64,000 nt of DNA, taken from contig CAYGOB010000001.1 of the NCBI GenBank assembly GCA_964351475.1, positions 15,023 through 79,022 of the forward strand, in the 5' to 3' direction. Below are positions 33,929 to 42,425 of this stretch, one piece after another. Within the stretch, counting starts at the first letter, position 1. Each line of letters opens with the position of its first letter. The notes under the pieces were generated by a model. The model did not search any database, was not told where the DNA came from, and saw nothing but the letters and a program-made list of their open reading frames with translations. The translations under genes were made by a program, and so were the position numbers. The stretch is from UBA2177 sp964351475. GTDB lineage: Bacteria; Patescibacteriota; Dojkabacteria; SC72.

Positions 33929-35702
33929 TAGTCTCTATTGTCCTCTCAAAACTTTCTAGATTCTCTTTGACACTCTCTATCCCTCTTTCCCAAATATCTT
34001 TTTTAGTAATATCTATACCCATTCCTTCAAATAATTCTCTTGGAGACTTTGTACTACCAGATTTCAAAAATTGTTTAACTAGTTCTACATTCTTTTTATC
34101 TTCTTTCACCAAACCCTGAAGCCCCTTAGAAATTAATAATCCACTAGCATATGAGTAAACATAAAAAAACATTCTAAGATGACTCCAATATATCCAACCA
34201 TTCTTCATTCCTTCATCCTCCTTAACAGCATCTCCTAAATATGCAGACATATGCTTAGTAAATAATTCAGAAATATATTCCTTACTTAAATACCCCTTTT
34301 TACGAAAATCTTTATGTAATTCTTTTTCAAAATTGTAAAACGCTACCTGTCTAAAGATTGAGGATATATCTGAATTAAGCTTTTGAGCTAGAATAGTAAA
34401 TCGAAGTTCCTCATTTGCTCCCTTCAATATCTCCTCTAACACAAAGTCCTCAAAAAAAGTGCTAGCAACCTCTGCTAAGGATGTAGGATACCCACAGTTA
34501 AGAGAATTTTGGACCTTTGACATCTCAGAGTGAATCCCATGCCCACTCTCATGAGCGATGGTAAGAACGTCATTAAGTTTATCCTTGTGGTTTAAAAGTA
34601 TGTAAGTAGGTAAGGACTTTCCAGAGGAAGTACAGAAAGCTCCACCAGATTTCTTCGCTTTGGGAAACACATCATACTGTCCACTATCCGTGAATTTTTT
34701 GATGATATTAGCAAAAAGAGAGTCAATATTTTCAAAAGTACTTGTAATTAGTTCCATGGAATCCTCATAGGGATAATCAGAATCAATCTCTCCTAGGGGA
34801 ACATTCCTTTCATGATACTCAAGGGTTTTTTGTCCAAGAAGATCAGCTTTTAATTTGTAATACTTTTTTGAAACATCAAAATTATTTGTAACAACTTCTA
34901 GCAGTGTGTCTACGACCTTAGAATCAATATCGTCTGAGATATGACGAGCTAAATCTGGACGAGAAAGCCCTCTATACTCGTCATTAATCTTCTTGCTCTC
35001 CAATATGGAATTAATTTCAAACTCTGCTATCTCTGAATATTTCTCATTTATCCTGTTAAATTCTTTAGCAGCATAATCTCTAACCTTCTTGTTTTTTGAA
35101 TCTAAATACTTAAAAACTTCGCTGTATGGAATCTTTTTATTATTCCCTTTTTCATCTATTATTTTCAGTTCTTGCTTGCTAAGTAGCTCTTCCAGCATAT
35201 TGGCCCAATTTGAAAAAGAAGCCTTACTTGTTAGAGTAAAGATATTCTCTTCCTTCTCGCTTAATAAGTATTTTGAAGAAAGAAATAACTGTTCTAGGTG
35301 GTGCTTGTACTCTTTTATGTGTGTGGAGTTAGTAAAAGTGGTGTATAACTTAGGATCTATCTTAGAGACATTTAGTTCAAAGAACTGTACCTCATTAGAA
35401 AGTTTTACTGCAGTATCACGAACTTTATTTAGCTTCCCTTTAACATCAACATCTGTTTGGTCAAGTGCGTTCTTCAGGCCTAAGTAATACAGGGGTTTGT
35501 CACAGAAAGCATTTCGTTTATGTAAGTTTTCGTAATCATCAAGAGCCTCTTTTAACGTTTTCGGTTGTTTAACGTACTCTTCATTGCTCTTCCATTTTTT
35601 ACAAAAAGAAGAAACTAGCTTTTTACTTCTCTCTATGTCTTCTTTAATTTTGGGGTCTTGGGGTGATTTATACAGTAAATCTAAATTCCATTTGGTTTTC
35701 AT
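33918..35702 (-). CDS. pepF: Oligoendopeptidase F (M3 family metallopeptidase)
   Basis: 594 aa cytoplasmic zinc peptidase cleaving short peptides. The HEXXH motif is in TIAHESGHGIHSEM (about residue 395), with the downstream Glu in ASTFFEDFVLEE. N-terminal helical domain and KTKWNLDLLYKSP start are typical for PepF. I moved the start to ATG 35702: TATAAT lies 6 nt before it on the minus strand, and the longer frame to 35783 would place that promoter inside the gene. Probably leaderless. Near the 5' side, ileS is transcribed divergently. Confidence 0.92.
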   Translation of the reverse strand: MKTKWNLDLLYKSPQDPKIKEDIERSKKLVSSFCKKWKSNEEYVKQPKTLKEALDDYENLHKRNAFCDKPLYYLGLKNALDQTDVDVKGKLNKVRDTAVKLSNEVQFFELNVSKIDPKLYTTFTNSTHIKEYKHHLEQLFLSSKYLLSEKEENIFTLTSKASFSNWANMLEELLSKQELKIIDEKGNNKKIPYSEVFKYLDSKNKKVRDYAAKEFNRINEKYSEIAEFEINSILESKKINDEYRGLSRPDLARHISDDIDSKVVDTLLEVVTNNFDVSKKYYKLKADLLGQKTLEYHERNVPLGEIDSDYPYEDSMELITSTFENIDSLFANIIKKFTDSGQYDVFPKAKKSGGAFCTSSGKSLPTYILLNHKDKLNDVLTIAHESGHGIHSEMSKVQNSLNCGYPTSLAEVASTFFEDFVLEEILKGANEELRFTILAQKLNSDISSIFRQVAFYNFEKELHKDFRKKGYLSKEYISELFTKHMSAYLGDAVKEDEGMKNGWIYWSHLRMFFYVYSYASGLLISKGLQGLVKEDKKNVELVKQFLKSGSTKSPRELFEGMGIDITKKDIWERGIESVKENLESFERTIETTKS

Positions 35703-35708
35703 ATTGTC

Positions 35709-35714
35709 ATTATA
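35709..35714 (-). promoter_or_regulatory. -10 box of pepF
   Basis: TATAAT on the minus strand (GGATATAAT), followed by 6 nt and the ATG at 35702. It decides the start codon of pepF. Confidence 0.55.
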
Positions 35715-35890
35715 TCCTAATAGGTCAGGCTTGGAAAACCTATAGCGATTAGTTCTGTTTAATTTGATTGTTATATCAATCAAATCATTTTCGCGGCTTT
35801 TCTTTTGAAGGGTGTTTCTAAAATTTTCTCTACAGGATAGCAGAAACTCTTGAAGCTAATCGCTATAGGACCAGTAGGGCAGACCTCTTG

Positions 35891-35899
35891 TGATATAAT
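35891..35899 (+). promoter_or_regulatory. Extended -10 promoter of ileS
   Basis: TGATATAAT, then 6 nt, then ATG (35906), itself followed by a second ATG. Canonical distance puts the +1 on the start codon. Confidence 0.65.
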
Positions 35900-35905
35900 C
35901 GAAGG

Positions 35906-38827
35906 ATGATGGTTGAAAAGTTAAAAGATGTAAATCCAAAACAAGATTTTGTACGGATGGAAAAGGAACTTCTTAAGAGGTGGGAAGAGGATGGTGTCGT
36001 GCAAGGGTATTTGGAAAAGAACAAGGATTCTGAAAAGCATTTCTCTTTCATAGATGGGCCGATCACTGCGAACAACCCTATGGGTGTACATCATGCATGG
36101 GGAAGAACTTACAAGGATTCTATGCAGAGATACAAGAACTTAAAGGGTTTTGAGCAAAGATTCCAGAATGGGTTTGACTGCCAAGGGCTTTGGGTAGAGG
36201 TTCAGGTGGAAAAGGAATTAGGTTTTAACAGCAAGAAGGATATTTTGGATTACGGTATGGACAATTTCACCAACCAGTGTGTTGCGAGGGTAAACAAGTA
36301 TGCGGGTGTTCAGACGGAGCAATCTAAGAGATTAGGTATGTTCATGGATTGGGAAAACAGCTATTACACGATGTCTGAGATGAATAATTTATATATATGG
36401 AATTTTTTAAAGAAATGTCATAAGAAGGGATTAATATATAGGAGTAAATCTTCTACAACATGGTGCCCAAGGTGTGAGACGGGTCTTTCTCAGCATGAGC
36501 AAGCGGATGCTTATCAAAACATTGAAGATACAGCGGTATATGTTTTCTTTAAATTGAAGAATGCCTCAAAGAGTGAGCAAGTAAGTGAGGAATATGTTTT
36601 GGCATGGACTACTACACCATGGACTCTTTCGGCCAATGTTCTTTTGGCAGTGAACTCCGAATTAGATTATGTTAAAACCCAGATAGATGACAAGAGTGTC
36701 TATTTAGGAAGAGATGCAGCAGATAGATTAGGTCTGGAGGATTTAGAAGATATTAAAGCAAAAGAATTACTAGGAAGGGAGTATGAATCACTGATGGATA
36801 TCCCCGCTCAGGGTGGAGTAAAACATTATATTGTAGAGTGGGATCTGGTTGACTCAGAGAGTGGTTCTGGAGTTGTACATATTGCTCCTGGATGTGGTCA
36901 AGAAGACTTTGAGTTAGGGCAGCAATTAGGTGTCTCTTCTCTTTCCCCCCTAGACACCTCTGGTCATTTTGAAGATGGCTATGGATTTCTTACTGGAAAG
37001 TATGCTCATGATACTGCAGATTTAGTTATAGAGCATTTAGAGAAGAAGGGTTTACTCTTTATGACTGAGGTTTATGAACACAGTTACCCTCATTGTTGGA
37101 GGTGTAAAACAAAGTGTTTATTTAGATTAGAGGATAACTGGTTTATTAATATTGACAAAATAAGGGGGGATCTCAAAAGGGAAGCTCAGAAAGCAAAATG
37201 GATGCCTGAGTTTGTTGGTAAGAGGATGCAGGATTGGTTAGACAATATGGATGATTGGATGATTAGTAGGAAAAGATTTTATGGGTTAGCACTTCCTTTC
37301 TACGAGTGTACTAAATGTGACACTTTGCATGTTGTAGAGAGCAAAGAAGAACTAAAGGAGTTAGCGGTAGAACCTGAATTGGTTGATAAACTACCTAGTG
37401 TACACAGGCCTTGGATAGATGAAATAAAAATCAAATGTCCTAAGTGTGATCAGGAAGTTGAGAGAGTTGTAGATGTTGGGGATTGTTGGTTAGATGCTGG
37501 TGTGGTTCCATTTTCTACCCTTAAATATTTAGAGGATAGGAAATACTGGGAGAAATGGTACCCTGCCGAGTTTGTAGTAGAAATGATAGAGCAGGTAAGG
37601 CTTTGGTTTTACTCTATGCTTGTATTCGGTGTCATATTTGAGGATAGAATACCTTATGAGAGAGTTTTAGGATTTGCAGAAGTAAGAGATGAGAATAACA
37701 AGAGAATGAGTAAGACAGCACATAACTACATTCCTTTAGATGAAGCAGCTGATAAGGTAGGCACAGATTTAATAAGATGGAATTTTTTAACTTCCTCAGT
37801 TGGTGCAAACATACGTTTTGGTTTTAAGATATTAGATGATGTAAGAAGGAGATTTTATATTCCTCTTTGGAACACATATAACTACTTTGTTACCTATGCA
37901 AAATTACATAATTGGGATTACTCAAAATATGATGTAAAGAAGGTAGAGAATGTAATGGATAAATGGATAGTCGCTAAAACAAAAAAATTAGTAAGAGATG
38001 TTGCTTCATATATGGATGAGTATGATATGGCCTCTTCATCAAGAGAAATAGAGGCTTTCATAAAAGATCTTTCTCAATGGTACATTAGAAGATCTAGGGA
38101 TAGGTTTAAGGAGGGAGATTCTGATGCAATTGGGACTCTTCACTATGTCCTTTTGACAATATCTAAATTAGTTGCCCCGTATGTTCCATTTGTAGCCGAT
38201 GAAATATATTCAAATATTGCAATTAACCTGGAAATACCTGGTAGTAAGAGGTCGGTACACTTGGAGGATTATCCTGAGGTTAAAGCAAAGGAGATAGACA
38301 GTACTCTTGTAGATCAAATGAAAACTGTAAGGGAAATATGTTCCAACGGTTTGAAGGCTAGAGAAATGTCTAGGCTAAGTTTAAGACAACCATTAAATAA
38401 AGCATATATAGGTTTTAAGGATGAATATGTACAGGAAATTGTAAGAGAGGAGCTTAATCTTAAAGAGGTAGAGTATTCTAAGGAACCTGTTGAGGGTAAA
38501 GGTATTGTAACAGTAGGGGAACATGAACTTTATGTCTCCCTAGATACTAATATGACCAAAGACTTACAAAGAGAGGGCATAGTTAATGACTTCCTAAGGA
38601 AGTACAGGAATTTCCGAAAGAAGAATGGATTTAGAATGGGTGATGTAATAGAGATTGTTATATCAATGGAGGGTGAAAACAATGAGATATTAGAAGAGTT
38701 TGTAGAGAAGAACAAAGAAGAGATGGTAGTTAAGACAGTGGATTTTGTTAGTGAAATGCATGATCCTGATGGCGAATTTGAAGTTGCAAAAACAAGGATA
38801 CTGATAAAAGGCAAAAAGTACATCTAA
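35906..38827 (+). CDS. ileS: Isoleucyl-tRNA synthetase
   Basis: 973 aa class I synthetase. The HIGH-type motif appears as NPMGVHHAWGRTYKD near residue 54, KMSKS as NKRMSKTAHN near 598. The CP1 editing domain (TTPWTLSANV near 230) is present, as are zinc-binding Cys pairs (WCPRCETG near 190, CTKC and CPKC near 475-512). The C-terminal anticodon domain has DRFKEGD and the long helical tail. The PMGVHHAWGR form belongs to a known variant group of IleRS, not the E. coli type. Downstream lies the tandem RNA array. Confidence 0.95.
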   Translation: MMVEKLKDVNPKQDFVRMEKELLKRWEEDGVVQGYLEKNKDSEKHFSFIDGPITANNPMGVHHAWGRTYKDSMQRYKNLKGFEQRFQNGFDCQGLWVEVQVEKELGFNSKKDILDYGMDNFTNQCVARVNKYAGVQTEQSKRLGMFMDWENSYYTMSEMNNLYIWNFLKKCHKKGLIYRSKSSTTWCPRCETGLSQHEQADAYQNIEDTAVYVFFKLKNASKSEQVSEEYVLAWTTTPWTLSANVLLAVNSELDYVKTQIDDKSVYLGRDAADRLGLEDLEDIKAKELLGREYESLMDIPAQGGVKHYIVEWDLVDSESGSGVVHIAPGCGQEDFELGQQLGVSSLSPLDTSGHFEDGYGFLTGKYAHDTADLVIEHLEKKGLLFMTEVYEHSYPHCWRCKTKCLFRLEDNWFINIDKIRGDLKREAQKAKWMPEFVGKRMQDWLDNMDDWMISRKRFYGLALPFYECTKCDTLHVVESKEELKELAVEPELVDKLPSVHRPWIDEIKIKCPKCDQEVERVVDVGDCWLDAGVVPFSTLKYLEDRKYWEKWYPAEFVVEMIEQVRLWFYSMLVFGVIFEDRIPYERVLGFAEVRDENNKRMSKTAHNYIPLDEAADKVGTDLIRWNFLTSSVGANIRFGFKILDDVRRRFYIPLWNTYNYFVTYAKLHNWDYSKYDVKKVENVMDKWIVAKTKKLVRDVASYMDEYDMASSSREIEAFIKDLSQWYIRRSRDRFKEGDSDAIGTLHYVLLTISKLVAPYVPFVADEIYSNIAINLEIPGSKRSVHLEDYPEVKAKEIDSTLVDQMKTVREICSNGLKAREMSRLSLRQPLNKAYIGFKDEYVQEIVREELNLKEVEYSKEPVEGKGIVTVGEHELYVSLDTNMTKDLQREGIVNDFLRKYRNFRKKNGFRMGDVIEIVISMEGENNEILEEFVEKNKEEMVVKTVDFVSEMHDPDGEFEVAKTRILIKGKKYI

Positions 38828-38915
38828 GTCGGACTTAGTCATAAATCCTTACTATTACAATAACTATTAAGGTTTTCTACTAGGAATTTAATATACTATA
38901 AGCTCTCTAAGATAG

Positions 38916-38944
38916 TTGACAGAGCTTTAAATAGGTGATAAATT
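38916..38944 (+). promoter_or_regulatory. Promoter in front of the tandem RNA array
   Basis: A consensus TTGACA at 38916-38921, a 17-nt spacer and TAAATT at 38939-38944. A 6-bp hairpin TGAGTT-TTT-AACTCA follows at 38966-38980. The predicted start, near 38951, precedes the first repeat by about 35 nt, in a gap with no gene. Confidence 0.6.
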
Positions 38945-38986
38945 TTAAATGTACTTTAACAGTCTTGAGTTTTTAACTCATGCTAT

Positions 38987-39360
38987 GCGAGGTGTTGTAG
39001 GTTATTAGAACCTTCCTTCATTTCTACTTCCTTCGGGTTGTAGGGCATCCCTTTTCTGCTTGCAGGATTGCGATGTTTTGATGTTCCGGTGTAGGTCCGG
39101 CTCCTTGCTTGTGCAGGATGTTGTTGGTTATTAGAACCTTCCTTCTTCTTACTTCCTTCGGGTTGTAAGACACTGCTTTTTTGCTTGCATTAATGTAGTG
39201 TTTGATGTTCCGGTGTAAGTCCGGCATCCTGTTTATGTAGGGCGTTGTAGGTTATTAGAACCTTCCTTCTTCTCATTTCCTTCGGGATTTGGGGCATCTC
39301 TTTCTATTTATAGTTTGCGATGTTTGGAGCTCCGGTGTAAGTCCGGCGTCCTGCTTTTTT
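38987..39360 (+). ncRNA. Tandem structured RNA, three ~120-nt copies (undescribed)
   Basis: Copies span 38987-39108, 39113-39232 and 39237-39354, at a period of 124-126 nt. Each can form: a closing stem P1 (GCGAGG/CCTTGC; GCAGGATG/CATCCTGT; GTAGGGCG/CGTCCTGC); P2 hairpin GGTT-ATTAG-AACC; a conserved TTCCTTCGGG strand; P3 (GCATC/GATGT in copies 1 and 3, ACACT/AGTGT in copy 2) enclosing a small tetraloop hairpin (CTG-CTTG-CAG in copy 1, CTA-TTTA-TAG in copy 3); and P4 CCGG-loop-CCGG with TGTARGT loop. Several base pairs change on both sides, and the G-U pairs are allowed only if the plus strand is transcribed. TTTTTT at 39355-39360 after the last closing stem could terminate transcription. No protein frame is conserved between copies. 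I cannot match it to a known RNA class. Confidence 0.75.
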
Positions 39361-39379
39361 GTTTCTTAATTGGTGAAAT

Positions 39380-39904
39380 TTACTCTTCTACTTCTTCTAT
39401 CTCTATCCCCGTCATGTCAGTGAATCTCTCAGAGGCTGTTTTGAGTGTAACACCTCCAGATACTGCTAATTCTCCAACAATATTCCTTATAGCTCCCTCT
39501 AATTGCTTTTCTATGGTTATAGGTATTAATCTTCCTTCCTTCTTTCTTTTCTTTTTTACATAATTACAATACTGGATAATCTGTATAGAAGCACCTAACT
39601 CAGAACTTTCTTCTAAATCTTTGAACACCTTAATCATCATATTGAAATCCTTAACCTTAGGGTTAATCTCAGGAGTTTTCTTTAGTATTTTAATTCCCTC
39701 CTCTATCTTCTTTGTTGGTAAAATTCTTCTAATACCTAAATTCTCTACATTGTCTACAGGAGTAGATATACTTAAAGGATTAGTTACTAATTCAAATTCA
39801 AAATACTTCTTTTTTTCTCCATCAAACTCTATTTCCTTTTCTCTTTTAATAACACCAGCTCCGTGTGAAGGGTAAAAAACTTTTGATCCGACTTTAAACT
39901 CCAT
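39380..39904 (-). CDS. CarD/CdnL-family transcription regulator
   Basis: 174 aa. The N-terminal CarD/TRCF RNA-polymerase-interacting domain is clear: VGSKVFYPSHGAGVI at residue 5 and FEFELV with NLGIRRIL near 55. The C-terminal helical part (about 75-174) has a basic patch KKKRKKEGR that may contact DNA next to the -10 box. CarD proteins stabilise open complexes, mainly at rRNA and housekeeping promoters. It converges on the tandem RNA array and is divergent from the YvcK-like gene. Confidence 0.86.
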   Translation of the reverse strand: MEFKVGSKVFYPSHGAGVIKREKEIEFDGEKKKYFEFELVTNPLSISTPVDNVENLGIRRILPTKKIEEGIKILKKTPEINPKVKDFNMMIKVFKDLEESSELGASIQIIQYCNYVKKKRKKEGRLIPITIEKQLEGAIRNIVGELAVSGGVTLKTASERFTDMTGIEIEEVEE

Positions 39905-39948
39905 AAAGCGCCTTCTTTTAATATTAATTCTCTATTATATCACGAAAA

Positions 39949-39957
39949 TGATATAAT
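39949..39957 (+). promoter_or_regulatory. Extended -10 promoter of the YvcK-like gene
   Basis: TGATATAAT ends 5 nt before the ATG at 39963. The message is predicted to be leaderless. Confidence 0.65.
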
Positions 39958-39962
39958 TTTAT

Positions 39963-40994
39963 ATGAACATACTGGTAATTGGGGGGGGTACAGGTTCTAC
40001 GGTAGTCCTAGAAGGAATAAAGAGATATAAGGAGTTGAAGTTAAAGGTCATTGTTGCAATGATGGACGACGGAGGAAGCAACGCTGTGGTCCGAGATGAA
40101 TTTGGACTCTTGCCCCTTAGTGATGTTAGGAAATCAATAATTGCTCTTGCAGATACCCAGAGTAATGAAGTTTTGAGAGATCTCTTTACATATAGATTCC
40201 ATGACTCAGAAAGTATGCAAGGACATACATTGGGGAACCTTCTTATGATTGCAATGACAGATATTATGGGCTCAGAAATAGGGGCAATTGAAATGTTTAA
40301 AAACATGTTTAATGTAAGAGGGGATATCATTCCTGTTACTTTAGATGATGTCAGATTAGTGGCAGAGTATGACGATGGAAGTAAGATAGTGGGGGAACAT
40401 CGCATTGATGACCCTGAAGTTCATAAGAATATAATTAAATTCTATTTAGACTCCCCAGCAAAAGCCCTAGATTCTGCCCTAGAAGCCATAAGAAAGGCTG
40501 ACTTCATAATCTTGGGACCTGGAGACCTATATACTACTTTAATCCCTAATCTTTTAGCAGAAGGTGTTTCCGAAGAAATAAAGAAGTGTAAAGCTAAAAT
40601 AGTTTTTATTTCTAACCTAATGAGCAAGATTGGTCAAACCAGAGATAAAACACAAAGTGACATTTTAAATATTATTGAAGGGTATCTAGAGAAGAAAATA
40701 GATTATATTTTAATAAACAGTGGAAAACTACCTCAAGAAGCATACCAAAGATATATCGAAGATGGAGAACACATAATTGAAGACGATTTACACGATGGAG
40801 ATGGTAGGGTAATTCTTAGAAAAGATCTTATAGGGTCTGAACCTATCAAGAAACAGAAGGGAGATAAACTTAAGAGAAGTTTTATCAGGCATGACAGCAA
40901 GAAATTAGGAAAACAACTTTATTCGATATTCAATAGTGAAAAGAATAGTTTATTTAGGATAATTAATTCACTTCTTAGCTATTACAAGGATTAA
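39963..40994 (+). CDS. YvcK/CofD-like protein (gluconeogenesis factor family)
   Basis: 343 aa. N-terminal nucleotide-binding loop VIGGGTGSTVVLEGI, then MMDDGGSN, GLLPLSDVRKSIIALAD, MQGHTLGNLLMIA, ILGPGDLYTTLIPNLL and FISNLM, in the order of the YvcK family. In Bacillus YvcK binds UDP-sugars and influences carbon use and cell-wall synthesis. A CofD (F420 synthesis) role is unlikely without other F420 genes. The 3' end overlaps the FkbM-like gene convergently by 27 bp. Confidence 0.88.
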   Translation: MNILVIGGGTGSTVVLEGIKRYKELKLKVIVAMMDDGGSNAVVRDEFGLLPLSDVRKSIIALADTQSNEVLRDLFTYRFHDSESMQGHTLGNLLMIAMTDIMGSEIGAIEMFKNMFNVRGDIIPVTLDDVRLVAEYDDGSKIVGEHRIDDPEVHKNIIKFYLDSPAKALDSALEAIRKADFIILGPGDLYTTLIPNLLAEGVSEEIKKCKAKIVFISNLMSKIGQTRDKTQSDILNIIEGYLEKKIDYILINSGKLPQEAYQRYIEDGEHIIEDDLHDGDGRVILRKDLIGSEPIKKQKGDKLKRSFIRHDSKKLGKQLYSIFNSEKNSLFRIINSLLSYYKD

Positions 40995-41675
40995 CTCCTC
41001 ACTAGGTTCTTGCAATTTATCTCCATCCTGAAAATACTCTAACCTGAAACTATTTCTTTTTAGTATCTTCAAAAGATTTTCAATATTTTGACCTTTAGAG
41101 GGATGGTACTCAATAAACATATTTTTAATATTTTTAAAGCAATCACTTTCGTCCAACTCCTTTAATATCTCTAGCTCAACACCCTCTACATCTAGTTTTA
41201 CTAAATCAACAGTTTTCTTAATGTATTTACTTAATGGTTCTGTTTTAACTTCTATAACCCTACTTTTCTGTTTTCCATTCCAAGCATTCTTTCTAAAACT
41301 AGCAGTGGAGAATGCTCCATAACCAGAACTGTCAATGTGTAAATTCCTTTTTGAAGAATTTTTTCCAAGAGCAATATTTAAAATAGTTACATTTGTAAGA
41401 TTATTGTAAAAAATATTCTCCTCTAACAAAGGAAAAACATTGGGATTAGGTTCAAAGCAGATTATTTTTGAATTAGGGTATTGTGCCTTAAAATACAAAA
41501 CGGAAAGACCGATGTGTGAACCAACATCCAGGATATTTATAGTATTCTCCTTCTTACACTTAAGGTCAATCGAATATATTTCATCTTGAAAGATTTCTTT
41601 CTTGAGAGTTTGTAATTCAGGCTTGTTGAAATATGTAACTTTGTACTTGCCAATATTGGCTATCTTAGGAGTCAT
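40968..41675 (-). CDS. FkbM-family methyltransferase
   Basis: 235 aa SAM-dependent methyltransferase. Motif I INILDVGSHIGLSVLYF near residue 46, ICFEPNPNVFPLLEEN near 72 and the family-defining VDLVKLDVEGVELEIL near 158. FkbM enzymes O-methylate sugars or polyketides; a cell-surface glycan is the likeliest target here, which is an inference. On the minus strand TGATATACT lies 6 nt before the ATG. Not part of an evident operon. Confidence 0.87.
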   Translation of the reverse strand: MTPKIANIGKYKVTYFNKPELQTLKKEIFQDEIYSIDLKCKKENTINILDVGSHIGLSVLYFKAQYPNSKIICFEPNPNVFPLLEENIFYNNLTNVTILNIALGKNSSKRNLHIDSSGYGAFSTASFRKNAWNGKQKSRVIEVKTEPLSKYIKKTVDLVKLDVEGVELEILKELDESDCFKNIKNMFIEYHPSKGQNIENLLKILKRNSFRLEYFQDGDKLQEPSEELILVIAKK

Positions 41676-41717
41676 TGTGAAAGTATATCAGAAAGAGAAG
41701 TATGCTTAATATCATAG

Positions 41718-42308
41718 TTAATTCCCTATCTGGTTCATTACGAAAGTTACGTTTTGAGCCCACTTTACAGCATTTGGAGGACAGTAGTAGGGGGCAATCA
41801 ATTGTGGCGTGGTTAAACCTCTAGAGTAGTATCTAGAAATACCAGCAGATACAGTCCATATCCCCTCAGTCCAATTTTCAAAAGACATTTTACCCCAACC
41901 CCATGCATTATGAGGTCTAAAGGTGTGTTTTCCACCACCAGATTCAATAACTGAGATAGCGGCTATGATTCTGTAGTCAATGTTGTAGTGATCTGCAGCT
42001 TTTACAAACTCCTCAGCATAAGCTGCTAGGGGAGCGTGTCTTCCTACAAGATACTTCCTAACATTTTCTACTTTTTGAGCATCTGGTACATAAGTAGGAG
42101 TTCTGTTTATAACAAATTCTTTTACTATCATATTTTCCTCTATTTCTACACTAGTAGAAATAGAAAGATTTCCTATACCAGAAGTCTCATTAGCTTCTAC
42201 GTAGTTAACTGGTACATGGCTTGATAAATTGTTTATCATGACAGCCCCAAACAGTATTCCTGTTATAACGGCAAGTGTCTTATTTCCCTTTATGAGCAGG
42301 TTTTTCAT
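41718..42308 (-). CDS. Lysozyme-like (transglycosylase/glucosaminidase) envelope protein
   Basis: 196 aa. Membrane anchor or signal peptide at residues 8-27, a low-complexity spacer, then a C-terminal lysozyme-like domain: YNIDYRIIAAISVIESGGG with the catalytic-type Glu near residue 117, HNAWGWG, and a final AVKWAQNVTFVM helix. Such domains cut or bind peptidoglycan. The ESGGG context suits SLT-type transglycosylases, and a similar domain occurs in the 710-aa protein at 45404-47536 (SNESGG). Precise bond cleaved is not known. Confidence 0.75.
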   Translation of the reverse strand: MKNLLIKGNKTLAVITGILFGAVMINNLSSHVPVNYVEANETSGIGNLSISTSVEIEENMIVKEFVINRTPTYVPDAQKVENVRKYLVGRHAPLAAYAEEFVKAADHYNIDYRIIAAISVIESGGGKHTFRPHNAWGWGKMSFENWTEGIWTVSAGISRYYSRGLTTPQLIAPYYCPPNAVKWAQNVTFVMNQIGN

Positions 42309-42425
42309 AGTATTATTTTTAAAATATTAGATAATACCAACTACATTATACCACAAACTACCCTATAGTATCCACCCGTACATAATTACTTCCCATGTAG
42401 GATTTTATGTTAATATATCTATGTT

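Noticed and set aside
35703..35783. 27-residue N-terminal extension of PepF
   Set aside because: It contains the TATAAT box 6 nt before the standard PepF start.
39024..39227. 67-aa minus-strand reading frame across two RNA repeat copies
   Set aside because: The frame is not kept in the third copy, the period is not always a multiple of three, and base-pair compensation explains the sequence better.
39081..39354. Cobalamin riboswitch, because CCGGTGTAAGTCC resembles its GGUGNAANUCC segment
   Set aside because: The B12-box and the downstream CCCGCNACUGU element are absent, the element is tandem, and it does not precede a transport or synthesis gene.
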